Below are positions 41,122-53,594 of a DNA stretch of 64,000 nt, piece by piece. The translations under genes and the position numbers were made by a program. Source of the stretch: Gautieria morchelliformis (Eukaryota; Basidiomycota; Agaricomycetes; Gomphales; Gomphaceae); assembly GCA_015179125.1 (NCBI GenBank), contig WHVA01000401.1:43447-107446 (forward strand), in the 5' to 3' direction. The notes under the pieces are model-generated. The model saw only the letters and a program-made list of their open reading frames with translations, made no database searches and had not been told where the DNA came from. How positions within the stretch are numbered: the stretch's first letter is position 1; each line of letters begins with the position of its first letter.

Positions 41122-41734
41122 AGTAAGTCGATGAGACTTGTAATCTGAGAAGAATAAAAGTTTCCAATAATACTAAGTCAAATAGATGTATGATTCAAAC
41201 TTCAAAGTGAAGTCGAATCGAGTAGAGGTCGATATGAGAGACAACAATTTGCATACGAAGATGTATGCAACAAGACAAAAATACACACAGATGATGTGCG
41301 TCGATATAATGCTTCGAATCAGTGAGTACGATTTGACTGGACTAGTACTATACATTCGACATGCTTTTAACTGATGTATGGAACGAACTAGGACGAATGT
41401 GTACGACCGGCGTGAGGAGGTGCGGATGATGGTACGGGATTTGTTATACCGGTAGCTGCGGAATGTATGTAGATTATAACGAATGGGAGTAATGGAATAT
41501 GGTGTATGTTCAGAAGCGAGTGATATGGAATATAGAAGGGGAGAAAAGAAAATGGATGTGAGTGACCGGCGGGCTAGCCGTCGTGCCACTCCATGGATCA
41601 GATTCGTTCGGGCTCGGGGATACATCCATGGTCTGATGCATCGACTGTTGATATATGACCCTTCGAAATGATGTAATGTGTGGGCTTTTGTGGGTAGGAA
41701 TGGTACTGAGGAGACGGGTTCGTGTTGATGTGGA
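41122..41734. other. Probable copia leader/LTR region, no gene seen
   Basis: Upstream of the copia gag on its own strand. A 219-codon minus frame (41173-41832) has no recognisable features. I could not define LTR ends. Confidence 0.35.
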
Positions 41735-42217
41735 TCAGGTGACTGATGTGAACGCGTGTGTGATGTGTGAGCTGCGGATATGGTGTTTTTGTGGATTAAG
41801 CAAATGATACTTCGTGATTTCACAACAGTCAAGGGCCCTGATGTCCTCCTTCAGGGCTGCTACCTCCTGCCGAAGGTCGCGAATACTTGATAGCGTGTTC
41901 CTCCCTGCGTGGTGTTCGACCTTGTTGACCCATGTTGGCCACGCCATGTACATGGCGTTGCCAACATCTTTCTCCACCAACAGGACGTGGTTGGTGTCGG
42001 TGGCGGTCTTCAGGTGTGCCACGAAGGTGGAGCAGTTATCACACCCGTTGGGATGGACGATGGCTAGGCCATTTCTCCATCCCACGATGTTCCAGTGCTC
42101 CTCCAATGCTGTAGGAGCACTGAGGATTGCCGCAGCCCCTTGCTTGGAGGCCGATGATGGTGTCATGGATGTCGAGTGATCGACGTCCATGGCATCTTTG
42201 GGTGGGATCATCTTCAT
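41735..42217 (-). CDS. Unknown ORF downstream of gypsy3 pol
   Basis: A 160-codon frame, MKMIPPKDAMDVDHSTSM at the start, then a region with EEHWNIVGWRNGLAIVHPNG and a short coiled coil (IRDLRQEVAALKEDIRALD). It lies about 100 bp after the gypsy3 chromodomain end and on the same strand, so it may be an extra 3' ORF of that retrotransposon. I do not recognise the family and propose no function. Confidence 0.45.
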   Translation of the reverse strand: MKMIPPKDAMDVDHSTSMTPSSASKQGAAAILSAPTALEEHWNIVGWRNGLAIVHPNGCDNCSTFVAHLKTATDTNHVLLVEKDVGNAMYMAWPTWVNKVEHHAGRNTLSSIRDLRQEVAALKEDIRALDCCEITKYHLLNPQKHHIRSSHITHAFTSVT

Positions 42218-42319
42218 TAGAGGATGATGGGGTGATGGCGGTTGCTTCTCAAGAAGCGAGGTGAAAATTTAACTGACACTGTCGGCATGGCCCAGCGTAT
42301 CACGTGATCTACATGTGAC

Positions 42320-42772
42320 CTATGCGATCTGGTGTCTTTTAGGCAGGTCGCGTGGTTTAGTCATGCCCCAAAGCTCTAGGTAGTGATCCAGAGCTTCCAG
42401 GTCCTTACACGCTGGCATGGGTTCCCATGTCACATTGCCTAGGGTCCATCGGACCTGAAATTCCATGTCCTTTGAGTTTATCCACCTGTGGGATAAAATC
42501 TCATCGACAAGCCATTCTTCCTCATCGTTCGTGCCGAAGTTGTAGAACAACTTCACTTCTCGATGAGGGAACAGGTCATTGTTGTTGGCCCCATAGCATC
42601 TTATAAGGCTGGTGTGGAAGACTGGTGTAACACACCAGTTCTACAGGTCGGCTGGTAGCTCGAGAGTTACCGTCGAGGCCTCGTTGTGGCCCTTGAGTAT
42701 GTGATACGGGCCAATGTATTGTGGCACCAGCTTCCTGGCCCTTCCTTTGGGCAGGGTCAGGTTCTGAGTTGA
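42320..42772 (-). pseudogene. Gypsy3 pol 3' end with chromodomain
   Basis: On the minus strand the frame enters at 42772 with STQNLTLPKGRARKLVPQYI, which continues exactly the broken integrase tail NRVYLST at 53155-53181. It then gives a chromodomain (VDEILSHRWINSKDMEFQVR, then WTLGNVTWEP, 42510-42420). An in-frame stop lies near 42645. This is the separated 3' end of the gypsy3 copy whose RNase H and integrase lie at 51430-53181 on the other strand. It was displaced by the gypsy2 insertion and a later inversion. Confidence 0.8.
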
Positions 42773-43293
42773 TGTAAGGCCTAGCTGGCTGTGGAGATCA
42801 CACTACCACACAACTGACAAGGGGAAATCCGAAGTATGTATAAATGAACAGAGTATACAAGAGAGGGGATTCTCACATGACAAGGGGAAATCCAAAGAGA
42901 AAAGTCTAAGGGCCCCCAATGTCAGCGAGCCCGTATTATACTACACTCCGCAGCCAGGGACAACACTTGGCACCCGCCATCAACCCTGCATCCCCCTGAC
43001 CTCCCTGACCCTTGATCGACCCTTGATGCCACCTGTTACGCAAGTCGCTTGACTTCTGACACTGTTCCAAGAGCGGAAGTCGGAAAGTGGAGTGGAATTG
43101 GCAAAGCGAACAAAACTGGTAGAAGTTCTCCCAGAAGCGGAATCATTTCCGAAAGCGGAGTCGGAGGTGGAACTGGAACTGGAACCGGAGTCGGAAATGG
43201 AGTCGGAACTCGGTGTGGTGTCAGAATTGGAACACAGGGTGTCCCTGGAACTTGGTGTGCTGTTGGAACTTGAAAACAGGGTGTCCCCTGACA
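42773..43293 (-). mobile_element. Gypsy2 3' LTR
   Basis: Reverse orientation: TGTAAGGCCTAGCTGGC at the left edge, GTGTCCCCTGACA at the right. It is homologous to the gypsy1 3' LTR. The bases beyond it (TCAAC on the element strand) nearly match TCCAC before the LTR start at 53182, a probable diverged target duplication. Confidence 0.88.
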
Positions 43294-46200
43294 TCACCCC
43301 CCTCTAGTGTGCTGCATCCTCGAAGCACAGGACACAAGGGATTGAAAGGCCAGCAAACGGATTCGGTGAGGGGCACCAGGGTGTGTCCTATAGAACTCGT
43401 GGAGTTTGTCTGGAGTGGAGACATCTTGCTCCGGGACCCACGAATTCTCCTCATACCCATACCCTTCCCATTTCACGAGGAATTGGAGTCGTCCTGGCAC
43501 AAACCAGCTGTCCAGGATCCATTACACCACATAGTGCTCTTCCCCATCTACCATTTCCGGTGGAGGTGGCAGACAAGCCTTCCAACCTGGAATTGGGTCC
43601 TCAAGTGCAGGGAGTAACTTCGCTACGTTGAAGACGGGGTGGAGGCGGGACATGGACATTGGAAGTCGGAGGTGGTACGTGTTCCATCCAACCCTCCACA
43701 TCACTGTGAAGGGCCCCAGGTAGCGGTGGGCGAGCTTCTCTGAAGGGCATGTGGTGCAGATGTCGCTCGCATCTAAATACACCTTGTCTCCGACCTGGTA
43801 CTCTGGGGCAGGAACCCGGCATTGGTTGTAGGACCTTGCCATGTTGTCCTTGGCCTTTGCAAGGGCGGACTTGGCTTCCTAAAGGGTGGAGTCCATGTGG
43901 TCTCGGAACTCATTGACTGTCTGTCACGACCGTGCATTTCCGATTTCTGACCTTCAGTTCTGCACACATTCCGCCTCTCCAATAATTCCAACATTCCACC
44001 CCTTGTCCTACTCCCTTGTTCTTTCGACTCTATTACTCGGACCCTCCGGACCCGCTTCATTGTTCATCAAGATCATACATCTGGTCATCCTTGTAGTTCA
44101 TTGTCAGATATGTTTTTCCGACCCCTTGTTATTTTGCCATTGTTTTACCTTACCCTGAACCCCCTTGTAGTCCGATTCTTCCCAATTAGTTAGTTCCCAC
44201 GTATGTCTACCCGACTTCCGCTCCCCCTGGAATTTGCTTAGTACTACCTCATTACATGTTGTCTCAGCTCTTTGTATAAAAGCCTCTCATGTATGTCTGT
44301 TATTCTGCAATAAGATAATCGCCTTCGATACTTGATTTCCTTCGCTCCATCTCCTGTTCTTAGCACAGCGAGTCTAGCAAGACCTCCGTCTCTCCACCTT
44401 CCGTCTCTCCAACTTCCGCCTTCCATCTTCCGCCTCAGTTCCAACTCAAGTTCCGACCAACCCTTAGTTCAGTACTTTCTGACTTCCGACCCATTTCTGA
44501 AATACTTAGGACGATAGTTCATTGGGGGCGCAATGCATAAGTTGAAGCCGCTGTCCTTTCCAGTTCCGACTTAGCGGAAATCTCGATACGTAACACTGTC
44601 TCGAGTCAGGACTCTGCTGGCATGGCTCAAAGCCTATCTGCGGGCATCATCCTGAGTCAAGCATAAAGGGGGTCTGCTGCGCGGCAGAATGTACATGGTT
44701 TTTGTATTGGAATTCCACCAGTGGAAGTAAGTCATCCCAGTCATCCTGCCTCTTGTTGACAAAGAGGCGGAGATATTGCTCCAGCTCCTGATTGACCCAT
44801 TCTGTCTGTCCGTAACCCTGCAGATGGTATGCTGTGGTGGCAGCCAGCTTTATCCCAAGCAGGCGGTAGAGCTCTCTAGTCAGTTCCGCGACGAACTGCG
44901 GACCTCGGTCAGAAATGACTTGCTTTGGGAGCCCATGCAACTTCCAGACGTGCGCAAGGAACAGGTGGGCCGCTCCAAGGGCCGTGATCATTGTGTGTGT
45001 CGGAATGAAGTGGGACATCTTGCTTACCAAGTCCACGATGTTCACGATTGCATTGTAGCGATGAGACTCTGGGAGTTCAACAATGATGTCAACACGGATG
45101 GTGTCCCAGCGGGATTCTGGAATTGGGAGTGGAACAAGCTCTCCGATGGGCGGATGCTGCTGTGCTTTGGTCCGGAGACAAAGGTCGCATGTCTTCATGT
45201 ACTGTGCAATGTAGTTGGACATCTGAGGCCACCAGTAGTTCCGAGCCACTAACTCCAGTGTCTTCCACCTGCCAGCATGCCCTGTGACCTGGGTGTCATG
45301 GTGTTGGGACACAATGCGGCAGCGGAGGTCCGCCCCATCCGGAACATACACCTTGCCCCTGAAGTGGAACAACCCATCACGTTCTGACCACCCCGCTGCC
45401 CGTACTGACCGTGAATTCCCTTTCCGCAGCTCCTCCACTGCCTTCACTACCAATTCCTCCTTCTCTCCATCCCAGTACTGCCTACGGATGTCCCGGAGCA
45501 TTTCCGCTTCCGCCCAAACTGCGGTCACTCCTTTGAGTGCACGGATTGCAAAGAGGCTTGGGCGGAGCAATGTCATGTTGGCATTGTCTCCGCTTCTGCT
45601 TCCATGATCCACACCACGGTATAGGACATCGGGCTTGCCCATGGTGTGGCTGGGGCGGTGATGGAGCATGAAGTCAAACTGAGACAGGTATAGGGACCAC
45701 CGTGCTTGTCGTCAGTTTAATTTCTTGGAGGTGCCAAAGTACTCTAGTTCTTGTGGTCTGTCCAGATCTCGAACGGACACAGAGCACCTTCAAGGAAGTG
45801 TCGCCACTCCTCCAGCACCCGGATGATCGCCAGCATTTACTTGTCGTGGATCTCGTAATTATGCTCCACTGGATTAAGGCTCTTGGAGAAGAAGGCGATC
45901 GGATGCCACCTGCTACCATCTTCTGATGACAGCTGTGAAAAGACCGCTCCTGTGGCTGCATCAGAAGAATCTGCCTCTACTCGATAAGGGTGAGAGTCAT
46001 CGGGAAAGATCAGGACCGGGGCAGAGGTGATCAGCTCCTTGAGTTTGTCAAAGGAGGCCTGTTCCGGCTCCCCCCACCACCATCCAACATCCTTCTTGGT
46101 GAGGTCAAAGAGGCACGGGCATGACAGGAGAAGTCCTTGATGAACCGCCGGTAGAAATTGACAAACCCGATGAAGGACTGGACTTCCTTTTTGTTCTGCG

Positions 46201-47877
46201 GCGCAGGCCATTCCGACACACTGGAAACCTTGACTGGGTCCATTTCCACCTTTCCTTCCGACACGATCACCCATAGATGCTCTATCCATGTCCGCTCAAA
46301 TTTGCACTTCTCTGGCTTGAGACACAGGTCGTACTCCCAGAGCCATTGCAGCACTCCCCCCACAACCTCCCGATGTTCCAGCATTGTTTTCGTGAAGATG
46401 AGGATGTCATCGAGGTAGACGCAGACAACCCCTTCTGCTATCATGTCATGGAAGAGGTCATTCATCATTGTCTGGAACGTGGCAGGACTGTTGGTGAGGC
46501 CAAAGAACATGACCTGCGGCTCAAAGAGTCCTCGGTTGGTGCGGAATGTGGCCTTCCACTCATCTCCCTCATGGATCCGAACATTGTTGAAACCCCAGCG
46601 GACATCCAGCTTAGTGAAGTACCTTGCCCTACAGAGTTGTGTGGTCAGTTCGGAAATGAGTGGAATGGGGTACCGGTTCTTGATCATGATCCGTTCAAGG
46701 CTCGGTAATCCTGTACAAGTCTGAGAGAGCCATCCTTCTTCTTGATGAAGAACACTGGAGATGCCATGGGTGACATGGAGGGGTGGATCCTCCCTGTACG
46801 GAGGTTATGCGCAAGGAATGCATCGAGCTCTACCTGCTCCCTGGGTGACAATGGGTAGACCTTGCAGTTGGTGGGCTTTGACCCAGGCTCCAACTCAATG
46901 GCATGGTCCCACAGCTTCTGTGGAGGCAGGGCCTCAAACGACTCCTTGGAAAAGACATCCTCAAGCTCCCACAGGTACTCCGGAATCTCCACCTCCGCTT
47001 TATCATGCTTCCTGGAGGCTTCTGCGAGGTGTTGCAAAATATTTCCAGTGGCACAGACATGTTCTGCTTCCGGCAGAAGGTGTATGTACAGCAAGCGCTC
47101 TCCCTCCTCCAGAGTGTCTTCCAGGCCGAGTCGGAATCGGAATCAGACTCGGAATAGGAAGTGGGAGCTGGTTCTAATTCCGCTTCCAAATCCTCTTCTG
47201 TAAGCAGTGGATGGGGGCCAGAATGACATGTCTGTATGAGCTGTTCAGTCTTCCACTGCTCCTGGCGCTCCTTCCGCACTTCCAACCGGCACATGTGACA
47301 CTTGGCTGGGCATCGACTCATCAGCACCTTCTGAGTCTGCCAGTTGATCTCCGGGTTGTGCTCCTGCAGCCAGGTAAACCCGAGGATGATGTCTTGCTTC
47401 CCCAGGCTGGTGACTGCAAAGGAAGTGCGTTCCATGTGTCCATCGTATCGGAGAATTGTGTCTACTATCTCCGTGATGGACCCTGCCTCTCATTGGGGCT
47501 TCCATCCACATTGAACACTGGGATTGCACGTTGCAACTTCCATGTGGTCAGTTGGTTCCGTTCCGTTGGTTCCGTTCCACATAGTCCCGGTCCATAAACT
47601 GACCAGTGACCCCACAATCGACAAGGGCGGGTCCAGATTTGACTTCCACCATGTCCATCATCTGGATCTCCACCTTAATGACCAGTGACTTGGGGCCAGG
47701 GGTGGCAGCAACAACATAGCGCTTCGGGAGGTGTCTCTCCCAAGGGCAGATGCGGGATGGATGGGCTGTCGGATTTGGCTTTTGTGTGACTTTATCCAGT
47801 GGGTCTGTTGGGGGCTTCTCATTCTCTACTTCAAGACAGGAAAACCGGTTATGTACAGGCAGGAGGGGCACACATCT
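43294..47877 (-). pseudogene. Gypsy2 pol (protease, RT, RNase H, integrase, chromodomain)
   Basis: Best preserved gypsy pol here. Protease ALVDCGVTGQFMDRDY is at about 47600. RT includes [19 protein letters not shown] (about 46750), [12 protein letters not shown] (about 46490) and an intact catalytic VYLDDILIF (about 46410). RNase H is at about 46000-45800. An integrase zinc region with CDLCLRTKAQ precedes the core: VDIIVELPES (about 45085), [12 protein letters not shown] (about 44910) and NQELEQYL. A solo LTR-A interrupts it at 43922-44595. The end is a chromodomain (LQFLVKWEGYGYEENSW, about 43460). Stops and frame changes are fewer than in gypsy1, but it is still not intact. It shares LTRs and gene order with gypsy1. 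Confidence 0.9.
43922..44595 (+). mobile_element. Solo LTR, family A (674 bp, TSD CTGTC)
   Basis: TGTCACGACCGTGC at the left and CTCGATACGTAACA at the right, flanked by CTGTC (43917-43921, 44596-44600). It lies antisense within gypsy2 pol, downstream of the integrase core. Confidence 0.93.
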
Positions 47878-48387
47878 TGTTGGGTGCATTTATGCTCCTG
47901 CACCAAAATCAAGCCAAATAGATTCCACCATTCGTATTTGTTTTGATTTTGACTTGAAACCATGCTGACATTCATTCTATGATTTGTCAAATTTGTCTTT
48001 GATTTTTCAAGGCTGTATTTCTACTTCTTTTCATGTTCTGTCCAACCGACCCTTTTGTGGGTGGTTGTGGACAAGTTTCCTTTTTGAGCTGCAGCTGTTC
48101 ACCAACGCGCTACGTTCTACAGGCGCTAAAGCGCCGGCAAGTAGTACATGCGCATGAGACACATTTCCCCCCTCTCTCAGTGACAACTAAATTCACTGAG
48201 AGAGGCAAGTAAATTAGTCTTATTTCTCTTCGATTTGTTGACCTAGAAATCCTGTAGTGAATTAATTTCTAGGTAGTGTATAATATATTTACAGTGACAA
48301 CTAAATTCACTGAGAGAGTGAATTAATTTCTAGTCTTCTTTTGAGCATCAAGTCCGAACCTACTGCCTATAATTCCTGTCCTCTACA
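47878..48387 (+). mobile_element. Solo LTR, family B (510 bp, TSD CATCT)
   Basis: TGTTGGGTGCATTTATGCTC at the left and CCTGTCCTCTACA at the right, flanked by CATCT (47873-47877, 48388-48392). It lies at the gag/pol boundary of gypsy2, antisense to it. The site differs from that of the LTR-B in gypsy1. Confidence 0.93.
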
Positions 48388-48391
48388 CATC

Positions 48392-50637
48392 TCACCCACT
48401 GCGCGTCACAAAATCCAACGAATCTTCCACTTCTGATGCGTCATGTTCTGCATTTTCGCAACTTTCTTCTGCAGTGGGCACTCTGCTTATGTCTGCCAGT
48501 GCAAGGAACTCTGGAAGGAGCTTGAGTTTCTCCTCTGTGGTCATAAGCCAGATGTAGAAAGCTTGGGGGCACTCGCGGGCATAGTGGCCTGGCTGTCGGC
48601 ATTGGAAGCAGGTGACGGTTCCATTGCCTTTTCCCCACATGCGGTCAACATCCATCGGGGTGGGGCCATTCTTCGAGGGAGGGGGGGTAGTGTTACTGAT
48701 AGGGGCAGGCAGAGCAACCGTAGGAAATATTTTCTGTGTTGGAATGAATGCACTTCTGGGTCTCAACACAGGTGGAGTAGGATGAGCGGAACTGCGTGTC
48801 GTGTTCCAGTTTGTCTCCACAAAGGCCTCATTTGCTTCCCTGTTTCGGGACACCCTTTGCACAGCTTGGTACCACCCTTCCAAGTCATCGAAATCCGGAG
48901 CTCCATCCCCAAGCAGTGCGACTTGGTTCTGGAGTGTCAGATCGAGTCCTCATTGGAATTTGATGACGATCGTCTTGTCATCGTCATACTCTGCAAGGTC
49001 GATGAGCTCCTGGAAGCGATTGATGTAGTCATTGACCAGATCCTTGGCCTGGTACCAGCTGGTCCCATCAAGTTTCATAAGGGCTGTGAGCTGCTCATTT
49101 TTGGGGCAGAACTGGTTGGAAAATGTTTTCTCAATGGTGTCCCAGTCCCAGAAGTAGTTGTCCTTGCCCTTTGCTTCATTTCAGATCACTTTGTTTGCAA
49201 AACGGGCTGTGCGGTCTGACTTGAAAAAGGACAATGCCCAGTGAATCCGAGCCTGGTCATTCGGAAAGAGGTCTCTGACAATTGTGAAGTAGATGCTGCA
49301 TGTGTTGAAGAATGCACGTCCCTTCTCCCGATCTCCATCAAAGTCCGCCAGAGTTGCGGGTTTGACCTTTGCCAACTTTGCGGACTGTTATGATATATGC
49401 AACTATGTTATTTAAATCATCCTTATATATAGACACTAACAAAAGAAATAAAAGAAGAAACTATTAAAGAATGGAAACGACACTCACGACATCATAGACA
49501 TTGATACGCGCAACCAGCAGATGACATCATGATCAGTAGCTATCTTATCTATCAATTAGATAAGATACAGGAACGAAGGGATCGGCCACACGTGGCCGAT
49601 CAGAGACAGCGCGCCTGTCAGCAGATGGCATCGGCCATGACATCGACAGGTGCCAGGCCACAGGCACTGAGGAGGTGCAGGTACCGGACACTGCAGAGGT
49701 ACATAGACTGTGCAGGAGCACCAGACATTACAGAATGATGACAGAACATCATTCCAAGCACATATATTCAATTAGCCGCCCCACAGAAGAGGCACAGAGA
49801 TGGCGGCCCCATCACCAAGAGCAGCATTTATGTTGCACAAGAGAAACTTAATTTTCATTTCCTATTGTACTCCATGACACGTCCAGCTGATTATTATCCT
49901 AACATCATGTAGACAGGGGCTTTGTATAGTAGGTACAAGACTCTATTCCAAAGCCTATCACCCCTGTTATTATCCCCATGTTTTTCATGGCTTTGTGACT
50001 AAAAATAGTCACCCCTTTATTTTACACATAGTTTTCGACCCATTCACTCATTATCATGAACATTAGTAGTCATCACTATTATAGTATAAATAGCTACCAC
50101 AAATGTACGAATCGATCATCCAGAATTTACTGTTTCACCCCCTGAAGTGACTGTAGTATTGTTTGATAGCTACAGAACTTAATCCTTGATAGTTTTCTCC
50201 AAATATTCGTTAAGAGTCCACTATCACTGCCTACTCTAAACTGTCTCAAAAGTGAAGCCTTTTGAGATAACCGTTCTCTAGATAGAACCCGCTTTTCCAT
50301 CGACACGGTCACGTGACCAGCATCCATCAGTGACAGACACGTCTGGCCAAGCTTAGTCAGCACACAGCGACGGGACAAATATAGCGGTCCCAGTCGCTAA
50401 GCAATAGAAGTCATTTATCACAGCATTTTAATCTAATATACATCATAAAACGGACATCCTCTCTTCCGCTACTTCCGCTTTTCCAAAATCCGACTCATCC
50501 TGCATTGCATTTCCACCACTTCGTGGAATATCTAACTTAGTCAAAATTGTTTGTAAGGCTGTTTCAATCGCATTGGTCTTCATCCGGTTCCATGTCAACT
50601 CCTCCTCCATATTCCGAAGGCGATCATCTGGATCCAT
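48392..50637 (-). pseudogene. Gypsy2 gag, interrupted by solo LTR-D
   Basis: Starts at 50637 (MDPDDRLRNMEEELTWNR). The N-terminal coil runs to 50456, where a 1,065-bp solo LTR-D (49386-50450) interrupts. The capsid part follows with frame changes (GRAFFNTCSIYFTIVRDLFP near 49340, then regions near 49200-48900). The knuckle CFQCRQPGHYAREC is at about 48605-48565, and the gene stops at 48392. Closely similar to gypsy1 gag. The stop overlaps the target duplication of the adjacent solo LTR-B. Confidence 0.85.
49386..50450 (-). mobile_element. Solo LTR, family D (1065 bp, TSD CGGAC)
   Basis: TGTTATGATATATG at the left and a right end ACATCATAAAA that is its near-inverse, flanked by CGGAC (49381-49385, 50451-50455). 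It is homologous to 14828-15888 in the opposite orientation. Removing it joins the gag frame as in gypsy1. Confidence 0.9.
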
Positions 50638-50858
50638 GTTTGAATGAGGAGAAGTATGGGACAGGGTTTCTGGGGTTGGGAGCTTGACATAAGAAGAGGG
50701 GCTGTCGTACGCCGTGTGCATGGAAGAGGTTGTGATCTCCGAGTCGCTATCCTATCTCCGATTCTGAATGCACCTATGGCGAATGCAACATGCAGTACAA
50801 CTGCAGGTCCTCTAGGGAGAGACGTTTCTGCTGTAAGGGCAACCCTAGCTGGCTGTGG
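50638..50858 (-). mobile_element. Gypsy2 leader and remaining tail of its 5' LTR
   Basis: The leader matches gypsy1 upstream of gag. At 50832-50858 TGTAAGGGCAACCCTAGCTG, the last 27 bases of the gypsy LTR, is all that remains of the 5' LTR on this side. The rest of an LTR of this family stands at 53182-53594. Confidence 0.8.
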
Positions 50859-51360
50859 TACGGTTCTTGTTTCGTGGCCGTGCGGGTTGCGATCACCGCT
50901 TGCTCCAATGGTGGTACATCGGTTCAACCGCCTTGTCTGGGGCAGCCGCTGCACGTGCCGCCATTACTTTGGTGGCGCCGTCATTGTCTGGCACGACTCT
51001 CATCGCACTAGACCTGTATGTGGTCTGATTGTCCACTGTTTCTTCATCCCAGTTGTAATACTGGGATGGCTCGGGCTCCCATTCATCTAAGGGAGCTTCT
51101 GCATCTCCCTGATCCTCATTATTTTGAGGCTCACCCTACCCCTCTTCATCGATTTGCAGAAGAGGGGCATGGTCGGGATCTGGGTCTGGATCCTTGTCTT
51201 TGCCGTGTCTTGCGGCTGCTGTCCGTATGCCAGACTTGAGCTGCAGACACTCCGCTTTTCTGTGCCCTGGCTGGCCACATTCAAAGCATGTGATGCTCCT
51301 TGTACCATACCTGGCACATTACATGCCAGACGTGAGCGCATACCCCACCCCATTATTGGG
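50859..51360 (-). pseudogene. Gypsy gag fragment (zinc knuckle), probably gypsy3
   Basis: Minus-strand frame with ITCFECGQPGHRKAEC (about 51300-51255), then an acidic and Ala-rich tail to the junction with the gypsy2 LTR tail. The knuckle differs from that of gypsy1/2. The segment lies next to the RNase H of gypsy3, but on the opposite strand. Confidence 0.6.
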
Positions 51361-51429
51361 GTGCATCCGCAACAACTGGCCATTCAAATGGACAATGTTG
51401 CTGGACAAGTGCCTAAAAGCATAAAGGTA

Positions 51430-53181
51430 CTGGCTTGCAAGGCCCCCATCCTATGACTGGTGGACCCATGGAGCAATGACCCATCTGGGCATCACAGGCG
51501 GCTCGAAGTCGGGCGTGGACGCCATATATGGCCAGGGCCCCAACTGGAGAACGTGCTGGCCACAGGCTTCTTGTCAAAGAAGTTCACCGTGGCCCAACAC
51601 CACTACAGGACCCACGAGCACAAGACTATCGCCGTGCTTGTGGCCCTGATGAAGTGGGAGGACAAACTCCTAGGGCGAAAATTCACCTGGTCACTGACCA
51701 CAAAGGCCTCGAATACTTTGAGACCCAGAAAAACCTGTCTGACCAACAGGTCAGATGGTGGGAATTCCTCTCCCACTTCAACTTCAACACCATGCATGTT
51801 GATGGTGGTGAAAACAAGGTGCAGGCTGTCTCTCTCGCTACTACGAGAACGACAGAGTGACGACCGACACCCAGAACACAGTTCGTCAATGCAGATGCCT
51901 CGATCCAGAGAGAGAGCTGCTGCCCACCGATAGATACATCAAACTACGGGCAGCGGCCATGAGACGGTCGATCCACCTCATGGAGAAAACAGAAGTGTGG
52001 ACCACTGAGGCCACACCTTACATGGAGGTCCCTCACAGGACCCAGAGATGAATGTCGCCCCTGAAAATGATGACAATGTTCACACCATTGCCGCAGGCAA
52101 TGATGGCATGCCGCTGAATGTGCGAGTTGAAGGAGATATGGACCGTGCCGAAGGTCCTACGTGATGCATACCACGAAGACGCCATGTTCTCGAAGACCAT
52201 GGCATATCCGGATGCCCACCCAAGGTTCAGCATCCAGAACGGGCTGATATGGACAAAAAATCAGCTCAAAAGGGACGTCATTGCCATCCCTGGACTGTTT
52301 GTCATGGGGGAAGGATTATGATCGAAATCATAATCGATCAGGCACACAGGACAGTGGGCCACTATGGCCACATGAAAACCTCAAATTATATTCGAAGATC
52401 ATATTGGTGGCAAGGCATGGGTCCGACATCGAGACGTTCTGCGTCTCTGCCAAGGTGCCAGATGAACAAAACTGGCACCCAGGGCCCAAAGGCCTTCTGC
52501 ACAGCCTGCCCATCCTGGACAGGCCATATCAATCGATTGGAATCGATTTCATGGGGCCAATATTCAAATTGACAGCTGTGATTACCTTATGGTAACCATA
52601 GACAGGCTCACATCGCACATCCACCTCATCCCAACAATGACAAGGGTCACAGCGAAGGAAGTAGCCTGGCTATGCCTCAAGGAAGTCATCAGGATCCATG
52701 GAGGCCCCGACTCCATTGTCTCCAATTGAGACTCAAAATTCACATCAATCTTCTGGCATGACCTTCAACGGCTCATGGGAACTAAGCTCCTCATGGCTAC
52801 CGCATTCCATCCACAAACGGATGGAGCCACCAAGCAGGCCAACCGCTCGATAGGACAGCTCCTATGGACGGTCATCAGAGATGACCAGAAGGACTGGGCA
52901 CACAAGTGCCCGATGGTCAAAGTGGCCATCAACAGCAATGTTAGCACCACCACAGGGTTCGCACCCTTCGAGCTGACCACGGCTACATGCCGCAGACTGA
53001 CCTGCCTATGATGGCGGACACTCCCTTCAAGGAGTGTCCCGGTTCGCCCAACGTTCTCGATGGAACCTGATGATGGCGCACAATGACATACTAGAGCACC
53101 ATGTAACGCAGGTGTTCACCCAAATAAAAAACACCAGGATAGCGACATGTATGCAGTCGGCAACCGCGTATACCTGTCCAC
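51430..53181 (+). pseudogene. Gypsy3 RNase H and integrase fragment
   Basis: Ty3/gypsy pol piece on the plus strand. RNase H: HHYRTHEHKTIAVLVALMKW in one frame, then HLVTDHKGLEYFETQKNLSD in the next (51590-51740). Zinc-binding region with AHRTVGHYGHMKTSNYIRRS (about 52340-52400). Integrase core: GIDFMGPIFKLTAVI (about 52540) then VSN.DSKFTS.FWHDL with the Arg codon changed to TGA (about 52720), and TAFHPQTDGATKQANRSIGQ (about 52800). The tail NRVYLST stops at 53181, where a gypsy-type LTR begins, and its continuation is at 42772 on the minus strand. Many stops and frame changes. Confidence 0.82.
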
Positions 53182-53594
53182 TGTCAGGGGACACCCTATT
53201 TTCCAGTTCTGACACCACACCAAGTCCGACTCCATTTCCGACTCCGCTTCCGGTTCCGCTTCCATCTCCGACTCCGCTTTTGGAAATGATTCCGCTTCTG
53301 GAGAACTTCCACCAGTTTTGTTCGCTTTGCCAATTCCACTCCACTTTCTGACTTCCACTCTTGGAACAGTGTCGGAAGTCAAGCGACTTGCGTAACAGGT
53401 GGCATCAAGGGTCGATCAAGGGTCAGGGAGGTCAGGGGGATGCAGGGTTGATGGTGAGTGCCAAGTGTTGTCCCTGGCTGCGGAGTGTAGTATAATATGG
53501 GCTCGCTGACATTGGGGGTCCTTAGACTTTTCTCTTCGGATTTCCCCTTGTCAGTGAGAATCCCCTCTCTTGTATACTCTGTTTATTTATACAT
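53182..53594 (+). mobile_element. Truncated gypsy1/2-type LTR (5' part)
   Basis: Begins TGTCAGGGGACACCCTA and matches the gypsy1 LTR to about 53594 (TTTATACAT). The last 75-100 bp, including the stretch seen at 50832-50858, are missing. It interrupts the gypsy3 integrase tail. Confidence 0.85.

Noticed and set aside
41173-41832. 219-codon minus-strand frame upstream of copia gag
   Set aside because: Low-complexity Ser/Thr/Ile/Tyr-rich composition in the probable leader/LTR area. No domain seen.
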